Positions 34,324 to 42,640 of a stretch of 64,000 bases of DNA are shown in pieces. The stretch spans positions 1-64,000 of the forward strand of contig NZ_QWGL01000019.1 in the NCBI RefSeq assembly GCF_003435375.1, written 5' to 3'. Each line of letters opens with the position of its first letter. Position 1 is the stretch's first letter. The DNA is from Clostridium sp. AM34-11AC. GTDB taxonomy: Bacteria > Bacillota > Clostridia > Lachnospirales > Lachnospiraceae. The notes under the pieces were generated by a model. The model was not told the DNA's origin. It saw nothing but the letters and a program-made list of their open reading frames with translations, and ran no database searches. The translations under genes were made by a program, and so were the position numbers.

Positions 34324-35613
34324 TCAGAATGCAGGATATACAGTCATGGTATAAACAACATTGACGATTGAAAGCAGAATACAGATCAGCCAGCCACTCT
34401 TAAAGAGCGCTTTCAGATCATATCCGCCTTCTCCCATACACATTGCTACTGCCGGTGTCGCCATCGGTGTCATAAATGCAGTCTGGCATGCAGATGCCAC
34501 GCACATAACAAGTCCCATCGGGGCTGCCCCTAAGGACTGGCAGGTCAGAAGACAGATCGGAACAAATACTGCCTGCACGGAACGGTTCAGCATGAACTGG
34601 GTCATGAAGAACGGAATGACGAAGAATAAAGCGCCTAAGAGGTAGTTGTTGTGGGTACCACCGACTGCTGTCGCGAGCCAGCCACCAATCGCGTCACCGG
34701 CGCCTGTATTTACAAGTCCGTTTCCAAGTGCAAGAGCACCTGCATAGAGGATCAGCATTTCCCACGGGATCTCAGCCAGAGCCTTTTTCTGATCCACAAC
34801 TCCGAACATCGCCATCAGGATACTGCCTGCAAGGGCGATCCACCAGGATGCGATGTGGAGCTGTGTGGAGAAAATCAGACCGATCATGGTTACGACAAAG
34901 ATCACCATACCAATTTTATCAACCATCGGAGACAATTTGCTGGAAATATCCTTCTGTTCTTCTGCTGCCGCAAGTTCAACTGCCGCCTTGCTCGGACACA
35001 TTTTCGGTCCGATCGTCATAGCCCATACCAGGCAGAGAATGATAACCGGAAATCTTGCAAAGAAGAAATCGAGCGGAGCAAATTCCAATCCGGTAAACTG
35101 GTAAGTTTCCAAATAACCGTTGAACTCACCGGCTTTCTGGATGGAGGTCGGAAGAGGAAGTGCGAAACAGCAGGCAACCACGATAACCATTAACGGGAAA
35201 ATGTACTTGGAACGGCTGTTTCCGGTTCTGTCACAGAGTGCGCAGAGTAACGGTCCAATAATAGCATAAACAACCATCGGACTTCCCATGAAGTTTGTCA
35301 ACAATACGCCAAGCAGCAGATATCCGAAATAAACTTTCATGAATGAACCATTTGTGAGCTTCAAAAGCCAGTCACACATGATCTTTACGAGCGATGTACG
35401 GCGGAATCCCGATGCTACCATAAAGCATGCGCCCATGAGGATCGTGTTGACATTTGCGAATCCACCGAGAGCACCGTTTGCGTCCACGCAGCCGGTAATG
35501 TAGAGCGCAGCGAGTGATAAAAGTGCAGTGACCCACATCGGGATCTTATTGATAATGTAGCTTAAAAGCGTCAATGCAAATATGACAATGCAGATGACTA
35601 ATTTATTATCCAT
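34324..35613 (-). CDS. SLC13/DASS-family dicarboxylate carrier
   Basis: A 429-residue membrane protein with about eleven helices. NFMGSPMVVYAIIGPLL and the second-half TPMATPAVAMCMGEGG recall the SNT/SNP-type substrate loops of sodium-coupled or exchanger carriers. It lies between the TtdAB genes and the enolase-superfamily gene, so tartrate or a similar C4 hydroxy-dicarboxylate is the probable cargo (inference). The start at 35613 has GGGGGAG at proper spacing; an ATG five codons earlier would overlap that site. Confidence 0.8.
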   Translation of the reverse strand: MDNKLVICIVIFALTLLSYIINKIPMWVTALLSLAALYITGCVDANGALGGFANVNTILMGACFMVASGFRRTSLVKIMCDWLLKLTNGSFMKVYFGYLLLGVLLTNFMGSPMVVYAIIGPLLCALCDRTGNSRSKYIFPLMVIVVACCFALPLPTSIQKAGEFNGYLETYQFTGLEFAPLDFFFARFPVIILCLVWAMTIGPKMCPSKAAVELAAAEEQKDISSKLSPMVDKIGMVIFVVTMIGLIFSTQLHIASWWIALAGSILMAMFGVVDQKKALAEIPWEMLILYAGALALGNGLVNTGAGDAIGGWLATAVGGTHNNYLLGALFFVIPFFMTQFMLNRSVQAVFVPICLLTCQSLGAAPMGLVMCVASACQTAFMTPMATPAVAMCMGEGGYDLKALFKSGWLICILLSIVNVVYTMTVYPAF

Positions 35614-35648
35614 GATGTACTCCCCCAAAACTTATTATATTGTTATCT

Positions 35649-36275
35649 TTATTTGATAAAACTTACCTGCGGATAGATCTCCTCTAACGCCTTATCTTTT
35701 CTCTCGTTAAATGTGATCTTGTTTTCCTCAAAGAGATTTCTACCGTCCGGATCAATGGAGACGATTAACGGTCCAAGTTCCTTCACATCACAGTGCCATA
35801 AGGTCTCTGGCATTCCGAGGTCTCTCCACTGTGCTTCCACGATCTGCTCCACATGGGTTGCGGCAACAACAGCACATCCGGCCGGGAATACGCAGTGGAT
35901 CGCCTTGAAGTTCTTGCATGCGTACTCCGTATTCGGGCCCATGCCGCCTTTTCCGATGATCACGCGGACGCCGGTCTGCTCCACGAATTCCTTCTCGAAC
36001 TTTTCCATTCTCATGCTCGTTGTCGGTCCAATGGAGACCATCTCAAATTTGTCATCTGGAAGCGGGCGGATGATCGGGCCTGCGTGGAAGATCGCCGCAT
36101 CTTTTACATCCACCGGAAGTTCCCTGTGCTCTTCCACAAGACGGCGGTGAGCCACGTCACGGCAGGTCGTCATGCTTCCGTTTAAATATACGATATCGCC
36201 TACATGGATCCCCTCGAGATCCTCAGCGCTGATCGGTGTTGTCAGAATTTTCTTTCCGTTCTTTACCTCAACCAT
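35649..36275 (-). CDS. ttdB: L(+)-tartrate/fumarate-type hydro-lyase beta subunit
   Basis: A 208-residue protein matching the C-terminal domain of class I fumarases and TtdB. Typical segments are [54 protein letters not shown] and [10 protein letters not shown]. It binds substrate carboxylates next to the Fe-S-bearing alpha subunit. Its start codon touches the ttdA stop, so the two subunits are translationally coupled. Tartrate dehydratase is favoured over fumarase because the subunits are split and the operon lacks other TCA genes, but the substrate remains inferred. Confidence 0.87.
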   Translation of the reverse strand: MVEVKNGKKILTTPISAEDLEGIHVGDIVYLNGSMTTCRDVAHRRLVEEHRELPVDVKDAAIFHAGPIIRPLPDDKFEMVSIGPTTSMRMEKFEKEFVEQTGVRVIIGKGGMGPNTEYACKNFKAIHCVFPAGCAVVAATHVEQIVEAQWRDLGMPETLWHCDVKELGPLIVSIDPDGRNLFEENKITFNERKDKALEEIYPQVSFIK

Positions 36276-37177
36276 TATAAAGTCACCTCCGAATGTGTTG
36301 TGATCGTGTAATTTAAATCTTTATCAAAGATAATGTGTCCGCGGCGGTGGGACCAGCAGCCAACGTTTACTGCCACACCGATTGCAGATGGATGTCTTGC
36401 GGTGTTTTCGATATTGACCCCCATGACGGATGCTTTTCCGCCCATGCCCTGCGGTCCGAGACCAATATCATTGATTCCCTTTTCGAGAAGTGCTTCCATC
36501 TTTGCGGCACGCTCGTTCTCATTGTGGCTTCCGATCGGACGCATCAGTGCTTTCTTGGAAAGAAGTGCTGCAGTCTCGACAGATGTGGCAACGCCTACAC
36601 CAACAAGAAGCGGAGGACATGCGTTTAAGCCGTAGCTTGTCATAACGTCCAGAACGAACTTCGCAACACCCTCATATCCGGCACCTGGCATTAAAACCAT
36701 CGCTTTTCCAGGAAGTGTGCATCCGCCGCCTGCCATGTAGACATAAATCTCACACTGGTCGCTGTTCGGGACGATATCCCAGAATACGGTCGGTGTTCCC
36801 TTTCCGACGTTCTTTCCGGTGTTGTACTCATCAAAAGTCTCGACACTGTTGTGGCGGAGCGGGGCATCCACAGTCGCGCGGACAACCGCTTCCTTTAAAA
36901 GAACTTCCAGATCATCGATCAGAGGGAACTTTGTTCCACATTTTACCCAGAACTGGATCACGCCGGTATCCTGACAGCTCGGTCTGTTTAACTCAGAGGC
37001 TAATCTCTGGTTTAAGTTCATTGTCTCATAGATGGACTTTGCAAGCGGGTTTGTCTCCGCCTCTGCTAATTCTGAAATTTTTGCCTTTACATCGTCCGGG
37101 AGATGCTTTCCGATATAGTCCGTAAAATGGGCGATATATGTGGTAAGCTTCTCCACCTGCTCCTCTCTGTTCATCAT
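36275..37177 (-). CDS. ttdA: L(+)-tartrate/fumarate-type hydro-lyase alpha subunit (4Fe-4S)
   Basis: A 300-residue oxygen-sensitive hydro-lyase subunit. C68 (RPSCQDTGV), C187 ([13 protein letters not shown]) and C274 ([10 protein letters not shown]) are the expected cluster ligands, each three residues below the positions I recall for E. coli Ttd[14 protein letters not shown] and [15 protein letters not shown] are further family motifs. With TtdB it would convert L-tartrate to oxaloacetate or act on a close relative. It is the first gene of the ttdA-ttdB-SLC13-enolase operon and is divergent in function from, but on the same strand as, the GntR gene upstream. Confidence 0.88.
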   Translation of the reverse strand: MMNREEQVEKLTTYIAHFTDYIGKHLPDDVKAKISELAEAETNPLAKSIYETMNLNQRLASELNRPSCQDTGVIQFWVKCGTKFPLIDDLEVLLKEAVVRATVDAPLRHNSVETFDEYNTGKNVGKGTPTVFWDIVPNSDQCEIYVYMAGGGCTLPGKAMVLMPGAGYEGVAKFVLDVMTSYGLNACPPLLVGVGVATSVETAALLSKKALMRPIGSHNENERAAKMEALLEKGINDIGLGPQGMGGKASVMGVNIENTARHPSAIGVAVNVGCWSHRRGHIIFDKDLNYTITTHSEVTL

Positions 37178-37286
37178 ATAACCTCCTTAAAATTTTTGAC
37201 TGTACGTGCTTTAATTTTGACTTCCGGCAGTCATTTGATTTTCGTCTGCATGTTGATTTCTTGTGTTTGATATTTTATTTTTTATC

Positions 37287-37297
37287 ATGTATACAAT
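37287..37297. promoter_or_regulatory. Candidate GntR (FCD) operator
   Basis: ATGTATACAAT contains the palindrome TGTATACA, close to the TNGTNNNACNA pattern known for FadR-subfamily GntR proteins. It lies 110 bp upstream of ttdA and just past the gntR gene. Confidence 0.5.
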
Positions 37298-37304
37298 TTA
37301 TGTA

Positions 37305-37364
37305 TTTAAAATAAAACAGTATGATGAAAAAGTCAATACTAATTTTACTTTTTCATCATACTGT
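37305..37364 (-). terminator. Long-stem terminator of the gntR gene
   Basis: Arms 37316-37333 and 37347-37364 are perfect complements over 18 bp (core TATGATGAAAAAGT) around a 13-nt loop, followed on the minus strand by TTTTATTTT. The stem is unusually long and AT-rich for a terminator, and may also restrict read-through into the ttd operon. Confidence 0.65.
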
Positions 37365-37408
37365 CTAATTTGTAGCTTATGTTTTTGTGCATTATAGACA
37401 AATCGTAT

Positions 37409-38056
37409 TTATTCTCTGTACCGCGTCAGCATATCATCCAGGCTTCTCCTGATATGTTTCTCCATCCGCGCTCTCGCGGTCTCCGCGTCCTTCGCCGCGA
37501 TCGCCTCATAAATTTCCTTATGTTCCGCAAACGATTTCTTCGCGTACTCCATCTCCGTCATCTGGACTCCCATGGAAAGTCCGTTCCAGAGTTCTGAGAG
37601 CATTGTCACAAGCTTCTCATTCCCCGACGCATTCCAGATCTCGTAATGGAACGACTGGTTCATATCCGAATATCTGCTGCTGTCTCCGGAAGCGAGCATC
37701 TCCTCCGATGCCTTCAGACAGTTTTGCAGGGCAGAGAGATCTGCCCCGGTTTCCACGCAGAGCACACAGGCGTACCCTTCAAGCACTGCCCGGATCTGAT
37801 AGTGATCCCGCAGCGTCTTTTCCGTAACCCCTAAAACGGTGGCTCCTTTATTCTGTTTCAGCTCTAAAAGCCCATCCCTCGCGAGGATCTGAAACGCCTC
37901 CCGCACCGGAGTGATCGACACCCCAAGCTCCTGAGCCGTCGCCTCGAGCGCCAGCGTCTCGCCTTCCTTAATCTGTCTCGATATAATTGCCTTTCTGAGC
38001 GCCGAAGCAACCCGCTCCCTCGCAGGCATCAGTTTTACCGGTTTTAATCCAAGCAT
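37409..38056 (-). CDS. GntR-family regulator with FCD ligand-binding domain
   Basis: A 215-residue repressor-like protein. A winged helix at about 10-75 (LRKAIISRQIKEGE, LGVSITPVREAFQILARDGLLEL) is followed by an all-helical FCD domain. Its metal or ligand site shows as SDMNQSFHYEIW, EHKEIYEAIAAKD and MEKHIRRSLDD. FCD regulators respond to small organic acids. It lies upstream of ttdABand is the obvious candidate for control of that operon, probably through the TGTATACA site at 37287-37297. Confidence 0.87.
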   Translation of the reverse strand: MLGLKPVKLMPARERVASALRKAIISRQIKEGETLALEATAQELGVSITPVREAFQILARDGLLELKQNKGATVLGVTEKTLRDHYQIRAVLEGYACVLCVETGADLSALQNCLKASEEMLASGDSSRYSDMNQSFHYEIWNASGNEKLVTMLSELWNGLSMGVQMTEMEYAKKSFAEHKEIYEAIAAKDAETARARMEKHIRRSLDDMLTRYRE

Positions 38057-38142
38057 ATGATTCCATCCATTTCAAATATTATGGCATAAGTATACTTCCG
38101 AAATCAGGACAGCGCAAGTAGCTTCCCGCTAATTTCCAGCAC

Positions 38143-38265
38143 TTAGGCAGTGGCATATTTCCCACTCACTGTCTCACAGGCCCGTTTAAGTTCTTCTGGA
38201 AGTATCGCTCTTGGGCACACAAGTTTCAGACGGATAAAGCCGTCGGAATCCCCATCAGGCCACGA
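38143..38265 (-). pseudogene. C-terminal fragment of a PatB-like aminotransferase
   Basis: The minus strand encodes SDGFIRLKLVCPRAILPEEL and then KRACETVSGKYATA before a TAA at 38143-38145. The intact enzyme at 26645-27868 ends SDGFIRLNLACPRATLEEGL then KRICEAV. About 35 residues are conserved; nothing upstream of the fragment matches. It lies 110 bp before the hydroxyacid dehydrogenase gene, close to the intact amidohydrolase, and marks a lost copy of patB. Confidence 0.8.
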
Positions 38266-38294
38266 CAATACTAAAACGATGGTCAAAATCTCTA

Positions 38295-38323
38295 TTGTTA
38301 CTTTGTTTCAAGAGCGCTATAAT
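38295..38323 (+). promoter_or_regulatory. Promoter of the 2-hydroxyacid dehydrogenase
   Basis: TTGTTA (38295-38300), 17 bp, TATAAT (38318-38323), giving a leader of about 45 nt with AGGAGG before the ATG. Confidence 0.65.
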
Positions 38324-38373
38324 AAACATGTCCGCTAATCACGAACTATTACTATTCTCAGGAGGATTTACCC

Positions 38374-39324
38374 ATGAGTGACAAGACCGTTGTATTAAAC
38401 GCAAAAAAAATGAACTTTGACGGAAATCTCGACTTTTCCGTTCTCTCTTCCGACGTGACCATCTACGATGATACCACCCCGGAACAGCTTTTGGAGCGCA
38501 TTGAGGGAGCTGATATTATCGTCACAAAGGAGATGCCGGTAAACGGTGACCTGATCCGCAAATTTCCAGCTTCCGTAAAGCTGATCTGTGAGGCCGGTAC
38601 CGGATACAACAATCTGGATCTTGATGCCGCAAGGGAGAAGGGGATCACCGTCTGCAATATCCCGGCATACAGCTCCGAGCGCGTAGCCCACACGGCGGTC
38701 ATGATGATCTTAAATTTAAGCTCCACCATGCAGGTCCAGATGAAAATGCTGGCAAACGGAAACCATGATAACTTTACGAAAAATCTCCAGGTTCCGCACG
38801 TTGAGGTAAACGGAAAGACTTTAGGAATCATCGGTGCCGGACATATTGGAAAGACTGTAATGAAGATTGCAAAAGCTCTTGATATGAACATTCTCGTGTA
38901 TACAAGAACACCGAGAGCCGACGAAGACGGCATCCGCTATGTGGATCTTGAGACAGTCTTAAAGAACAGTGACTATGTTTCCCTGCACTGCCCGTTAACT
39001 CCGCAGACAAAGCATATGATCAATAAAGAGACTCTTGCGCTCATGAAGCCGACCGCATTCCTGATCAATACCTCCCGCGGTGCTCTCATCGATGAACCGG
39101 CTCTGATCGAAGCGCTTGAAAAGCACCAGATCGCAGGCGCAGGCCTCGACGTCCAGGAAACTGAGCCGCCGAAAGCCGACAACCCGCTCTACACCCTCGA
39201 CAACGTGATCCTCACCCCGCATATGGGCTGGAAGGGACTTGAGACAAGACAGCGTCTCGTTTCCATCCTTGCCGGAAATGTAAAAGGATTCCTTGAGGGA
39301 ACACCGGTGAATGTAGTTTCATAA
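38374..39324 (+). CDS. D-isomer-specific 2-hydroxyacid dehydrogenase
   Basis: A 316-residue NAD(P)-dependent oxidoreductase. The Rossmann loop GIIGAGHIGKTV spans 151-162. The catalytic triad is R235 (NTSRGALID), E264 (QETEPP) and H283 (TPHMGW). It reduces a 2-oxo acid to a D-2-hydroxy acid or the reverse; hydroxypyruvate or glycerate-like substrates are possible. It has its own promoter and terminator and is followed by the intact amidohydrolase, so a shared role is suggested by proximity only. Confidence 0.88.
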   Translation: MSDKTVVLNAKKMNFDGNLDFSVLSSDVTIYDDTTPEQLLERIEGADIIVTKEMPVNGDLIRKFPASVKLICEAGTGYNNLDLDAAREKGITVCNIPAYSSERVAHTAVMMILNLSSTMQVQMKMLANGNHDNFTKNLQVPHVEVNGKTLGIIGAGHIGKTVMKIAKALDMNILVYTRTPRADEDGIRYVDLETVLKNSDYVSLHCPLTPQTKHMINKETLALMKPTAFLINTSRGALIDEPALIEALEKHQIAGAGLDVQETEPPKADNPLYTLDNVILTPHMGWKGLETRQRLVSILAGNVKGFLEGTPVNVVS

Positions 39325-39333
39325 CTCAAATAT

Positions 39334-39377
39334 AAGGAACTTTTCATTTTTTTTAGATGATATAGTTCCTTTTTTAT
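39334..39377 (+). terminator. Terminator after the hydroxyacid dehydrogenase
   Basis: AAGGAACT (39334-39341) pairs with AGTTCCTT (39364-39371) and is followed by TTTTTATT. Confidence 0.65.
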
Positions 39378-39406
39378 TACTGTTTGCGCAAAGCGTGAAT
39401 CGTAAC
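39377..39406. repeat. GTTAC-type palindromic repeat, isolated end copy
   Basis: The minus strand reads GTTACGATTCACGC then TTTGCGCAAACAGTAA, matching the left hairpin of the element at 24073-24103 and the copy at 60296-60326. Only this end is present. Confidence 0.65.
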
Positions 39407-39496
39407 CTTTTTTTACTACTGTACAGAAAGAATCCTTGAAATATTCTCGCAATTCATGTATGATGGAGTTATGATTTGAAAAGAGGAGGAATTCCC

Positions 39497-40636
39497 ATGA
39501 TTTGTATCAAGAACGGAACACTTCACACAGCGGTATCAAAGGAAACTTTTATCGCTGACATCCTGATCGACGGCGGAAAGATCGTAAAGATCGGAAAAGG
39601 TCTCTCTGCTGACGGTGCTGAGGTTATCGACGCCACCGGACTCCAGGTTTATCCGGGATTTGTTGAGGCCCACTGCCATATCGGTCTTGACGGCTACGGG
39701 ATCGGCTACGAGGGACATGACTACAATGAACTGAATGACCCGGTAACTCCACAGGTACAGGCGATCGACGGAATCAACCCGTTTGACCCGTGTATGAAGA
39801 TGGCCGCGAAAGCCGGTGTTACCTGCTTCGCAACCGGTCCAGGCAGCTCCAACTCCATTGGCGGAACCTTCGCTGCTATCAAACCGGTTGGAACCCGTGT
39901 TGACAATATGATCGTTAAATTCCCCGTCGCTATGAAATGCGCTTTCGGTGAAAACCCGAAACGCTGCTACCAGAAACAGGGAATCTCCAGCCGTATGACA
40001 AATGCCGCAAAAATCCGCGAGGCTTTAAATAAAGCGAAGGTTTACAAGGCAAAGATCGAGGCTGCCGGTGATGACGCCTCCAAGCTTCCAGCTTACGACC
40101 AGAAGTCCGAAGCTCTGATCCCGGTATTAAACCATGAGATCCCGTTAAAAGCCCATGCCCATCAGGCAAACGATATCTTCACTGCGATCCGTATCGCGAA
40201 AGAATTCGGTGTCGGCCTGACTCTGGAGCACGTGACCGAGGGCCATATGATCGTGGATGAACTCGCGAAGGAAAATCTCCCGCTCGCGGTAGGTCCGACC
40301 TTCGGACATGCCTCCAAATTTGAGCTCCAGAATAAGACCTGGGAGACACCTGGCATTCTCGCGAAAGCCGGATGTCATGTTTCCATCATCACAGATGCGC
40401 CGGTAACTCCGCTCCACTACCTGCCGCTCTGCGCAGGGCTCGCTATCAAAGCCGGTATGGACGAGTATGAGGCACTCCGCGCCGTAACCATCAACCCGGC
40501 TGAGCACATTGGCATCGCTGACCGTGTCGGTTCTCTGGAAGAAGGAAAAGACGCCGATGTTGTCATTGTTGACGGCTGCCCGTTTGATGTGACAGGTGTG
40601 ATCAAGCATGTGCTGATCAACGGCGAGAAAGTTTAA
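39497..40636 (+). CDS. Amidohydrolase (imidazolonepropionase/dihydroorotase-like superfamily)
   Basis: A 379-residue TIM-barrel metallohydrolase. Metal-site candidates are H59 and H61 (VEAHCHIG), K147 (AMKCAFG), H220/H222 (KAHAHQAND), H245/H250 (LEHVTEGH) and D300 (IITDAP). An N-terminal and C-terminal beta-sandwich (ADILIDGGKIV and EGKDADVVIVDG) completes the fold. The start at 39497 follows AGGAGG by 8 bp. The substrate is probably a cyclic amide or amidine and is unknown. A colinear paralogue with two TGA codons sits at 29571-30713. It ends in a strong terminator. Confidence 0.87.
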   Translation: MICIKNGTLHTAVSKETFIADILIDGGKIVKIGKGLSADGAEVIDATGLQVYPGFVEAHCHIGLDGYGIGYEGHDYNELNDPVTPQVQAIDGINPFDPCMKMAAKAGVTCFATGPGSSNSIGGTFAAIKPVGTRVDNMIVKFPVAMKCAFGENPKRCYQKQGISSRMTNAAKIREALNKAKVYKAKIEAAGDDASKLPAYDQKSEALIPVLNHEIPLKAHAHQANDIFTAIRIAKEFGVGLTLEHVTEGHMIVDELAKENLPLAVGPTFGHASKFELQNKTWETPGILAKAGCHVSIITDAPVTPLHYLPLCAGLAIKAGMDEYEALRAVTINPAEHIGIADRVGSLEEGKDADVVIVDGCPFDVTGVIKHVLINGEKV

Positions 40637-40649
40637 AGCACTAAAAAAC

Positions 40650-40696
40650 TGAGGATTTCTGACTGCCTGTATTTGCAGTCGGAATCCTCTTTTTAT
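40650..40696 (+). terminator. Strong terminator after the amidohydrolase
   Basis: GAGGATTTCTGACTGC (40651-40666) pairs with GCAGTCGGAATCCTC (40675-40689) almost completely and is followed by TTTTTAT. Confidence 0.8.
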
Positions 40697-40769
40697 TTAA
40701 CCATCATATGTAAAAGTTCTCTGCTGCAGATCCTGCTGCCGGAAGTTTCCTGGATACATGGCAGCTAAC

Positions 40770-40805
40770 GGAAAAGACCAGGAACATCTCTGCCCCTGGT
40801 CCTTC
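40770..40805 (-). terminator. Terminator after the cell-wall-binding protein gene
   Basis: GACCAGG (40776-40782) pairs with CCTGGTC (40795-40801); on the minus strand TTTTCCG follows. Confidence 0.6.
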
Positions 40806-40838
40806 AAAAACTCCTTTATCATTTATCCAAGATCCACA

Positions 40839-42251
40839 TCAATCATTCTCAAATACTGGTTCTGTCGGCTCACCGTATTCTTCTTTCGTGCTCGCCGTCT
40901 CATCGTTGATCTGAGTCAAAATTCCGCTGGAATTTACCTTAAACTTGTTTCCGTCGCGGTCCTTCACCGTCGTATTCTTTGAGATACGTCCGGAGGAGTT
41001 TACAACGTAAGTCTGGTATCCGTTGCTTCCATTCGGGATACTGATCAATGCGTAACGGCTGGAGCTGTCCGCTTCCTGAAGCTTACCCATATAATAGAGA
41101 TAGCCATTCTTCACACCGCTGACACCGCGTCCCGCGTAGGTTCCCTCATTAAAGTAGAAGGTCGTCTTATTTCCATCGCCTTCCTCCACTGTCATCTTTC
41201 CCTTTACGGAAATTCTGGAGGATGCATCAAAGTAATAGGAGGTGTACTCTCCTGTCGATCCGATCTGTATCTTCTTTAATCCCTTCACCGGATTTCCCTT
41301 CTGGTCAAAGAGATATGTCTTTCCGTTGATCTTGACAAAGTCACTTGTGGACGCTTTTCCGTCCTCCGGACCTGTCTTCGGTGTTCCATCTTTCTCGAAA
41401 TAGTACCAGACAACCGGCTCATCCACATTGTCCTGGAGCTGTTCCGGCGGATTTAAGGAGAGCCATCCGGTGATCGACGCACCGAGAGTCGCGTTCTGGA
41501 TCCCACTCTCCGCAAAATATCTCCAGTTCTCGATCGTGTCCTTACTTGCATTCTCCGGGTCACCTTCTAAATACACCCATCCGGTCTGCATCCGTCCGTC
41601 CTCGTCGAAGCAGTAATATTTGCCATCGATCTTCATCACCTTATAATCGCCGCCGTTACTGCTCGTCGACGGGCTGTTCTTCTTTCCGCTCGCAGAGAAG
41701 TAGAACCAGTATTTTCCGTCGTCGCTCTCCGGTCCGTAGAGATCCTTATCCTCATCCTTCGGCTCCAGATACTTCCAGCCGGTGACCATAGCGCCGCTGG
41801 AGCTTAAATAGTAATCCCCATCCTCGGACCATCCGGTCTGCATAATTCCGTCGGAATCAAAGAGATAACTCTTTCCGTCGATCTTCTTCCAGCTGTCCTT
41901 CGTGACTTTTCCGCTGGAACCGAAATAGAACCAGTATGTCGTCCCATTATCCCTGCTGTACGGGGAAGCCAGCTGCATCCATTTATTTGACACCATGATT
42001 CCGTTGGAATCCACATAGTAATCATTGTCTGCCCAGCTGTTGACCGCCATCTCGCCGCTGCTGTTTAAATATCTCCAGAGATTGTCCGCGCCCTTTTTCC
42101 ACTCATTCGTCACGCGGTTTCCGTTTTTATCAAGATACGTCCATATATTATTGGAAAGCGCCCAGCCTTCCGCTGCGTAGGCGTTCATCGTCAGACATCC
42201 GAAAGTCAGGACCGCCGCTGCTGCCAGTATTCTTAACCCTTTTTTCTTCAC
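40839..42251 (-). CDS. Secreted protein built of cell-wall (choline)-binding repeats, GTG start
   Basis: A 470-residue extracellular protein. The start is taken as GTG at 42251: GGAAGGAG lies 8-9 bp upstream, and the first residues VKKKGLRILAAAAVLTFGCL followed by NAYA form a clean signal peptide. An upstream ATG (42302) would place this ribosome site inside the gene. The mature part is almost entirely CW-binding repeats (NIWTYLDKNGN, NLWRYLNSSGEM, GKSYLFDSDGIMQTGW, GKYYCFDEDGRMQTGW). No catalytic domain or LPXTG signal is seen. It probably coats or scaffolds the wall, like the C-terminus of the giant protein at 6446-12469. Confidence 0.85.
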   Translation of the reverse strand: MKKKGLRILAAAAVLTFGCLTMNAYAAEGWALSNNIWTYLDKNGNRVTNEWKKGADNLWRYLNSSGEMAVNSWADNDYYVDSNGIMVSNKWMQLASPYSRDNGTTYWFYFGSSGKVTKDSWKKIDGKSYLFDSDGIMQTGWSEDGDYYLSSSGAMVTGWKYLEPKDEDKDLYGPESDDGKYWFYFSASGKKNSPSTSSNGGDYKVMKIDGKYYCFDEDGRMQTGWVYLEGDPENASKDTIENWRYFAESGIQNATLGASITGWLSLNPPEQLQDNVDEPVVWYYFEKDGTPKTGPEDGKASTSDFVKINGKTYLFDQKGNPVKGLKKIQIGSTGEYTSYYFDASSRISVKGKMTVEEGDGNKTTFYFNEGTYAGRGVSGVKNGYLYYMGKLQEADSSSRYALISIPNGSNGYQTYVVNSSGRISKNTTVKDRDGNKFKVNSSGILTQINDETASTKEEYGEPTEPVFEND

Positions 42252-42300
42252 TCGCTCCGTCTCCTTCCTGTACCCCAAAAGGCGCATAACTATCGCCAAC

Positions 42301-42342
42301 ATCCATTCCGGATCAGCTTCGCCGATGGGATTTCTGCCTTCC
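42301..42342. repeat. Dispersed repeat related to the inside of the MITE-like element at 6305-6437
   Basis: It is similar to 6340-6381 over about 41 bp. Both share ATCCATTCC at the start, then GCCGAT and GGGATTT or AGGATTT, and TGCCTTC at the end. No terminal inverted repeats or target duplication are clear here, so it is probably a degraded copy. Confidence 0.55.
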
Positions 42343-42535
42343 GGCCGTATTTTTCATTTCGCAATACATCTGATTTTATTTTACCAGTAACTCCCTGATT
42401 ATTCAACAGAAAATACCTGTCAATTCTCTTAAGTCCCCACCACAGTTCTGCCGCATTCCCGCCACAGAAAGACACATTTTCCGTTCATGTTCCCCATATT
42501 TCCGCCAACATCCCGCATTCCATCCCCACTCCTAT

Positions 42536-42564
42536 TTGACAGTATCCCCCGAATCTATTATACT
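42536..42564 (+). promoter_or_regulatory. Promoter of the methyltransferase-trkAH group
   Basis: TTGACA (42536-42541), 17 bp, TATACT (42559-42564), a one-mismatch consensus promoter about 77 bp before the ATG. Confidence 0.75.
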
Positions 42565-42640
42565 GGTATATCATAGGCATTTTATGCCCCTGATCCGTTT
42601 TTACGCAAAAAAAGTCTAAAGAAAGAGATGGAATACAATT

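Larger units (their letters stand above)
42252..42640. other. Gene-free divergent region
   Basis: These 389 bp contain a dispersed repeat (42301-42342) near the surface-protein start and a good plus-strand promoter (42536-42564). No coding sequence is visible between them. Confidence 0.55.
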
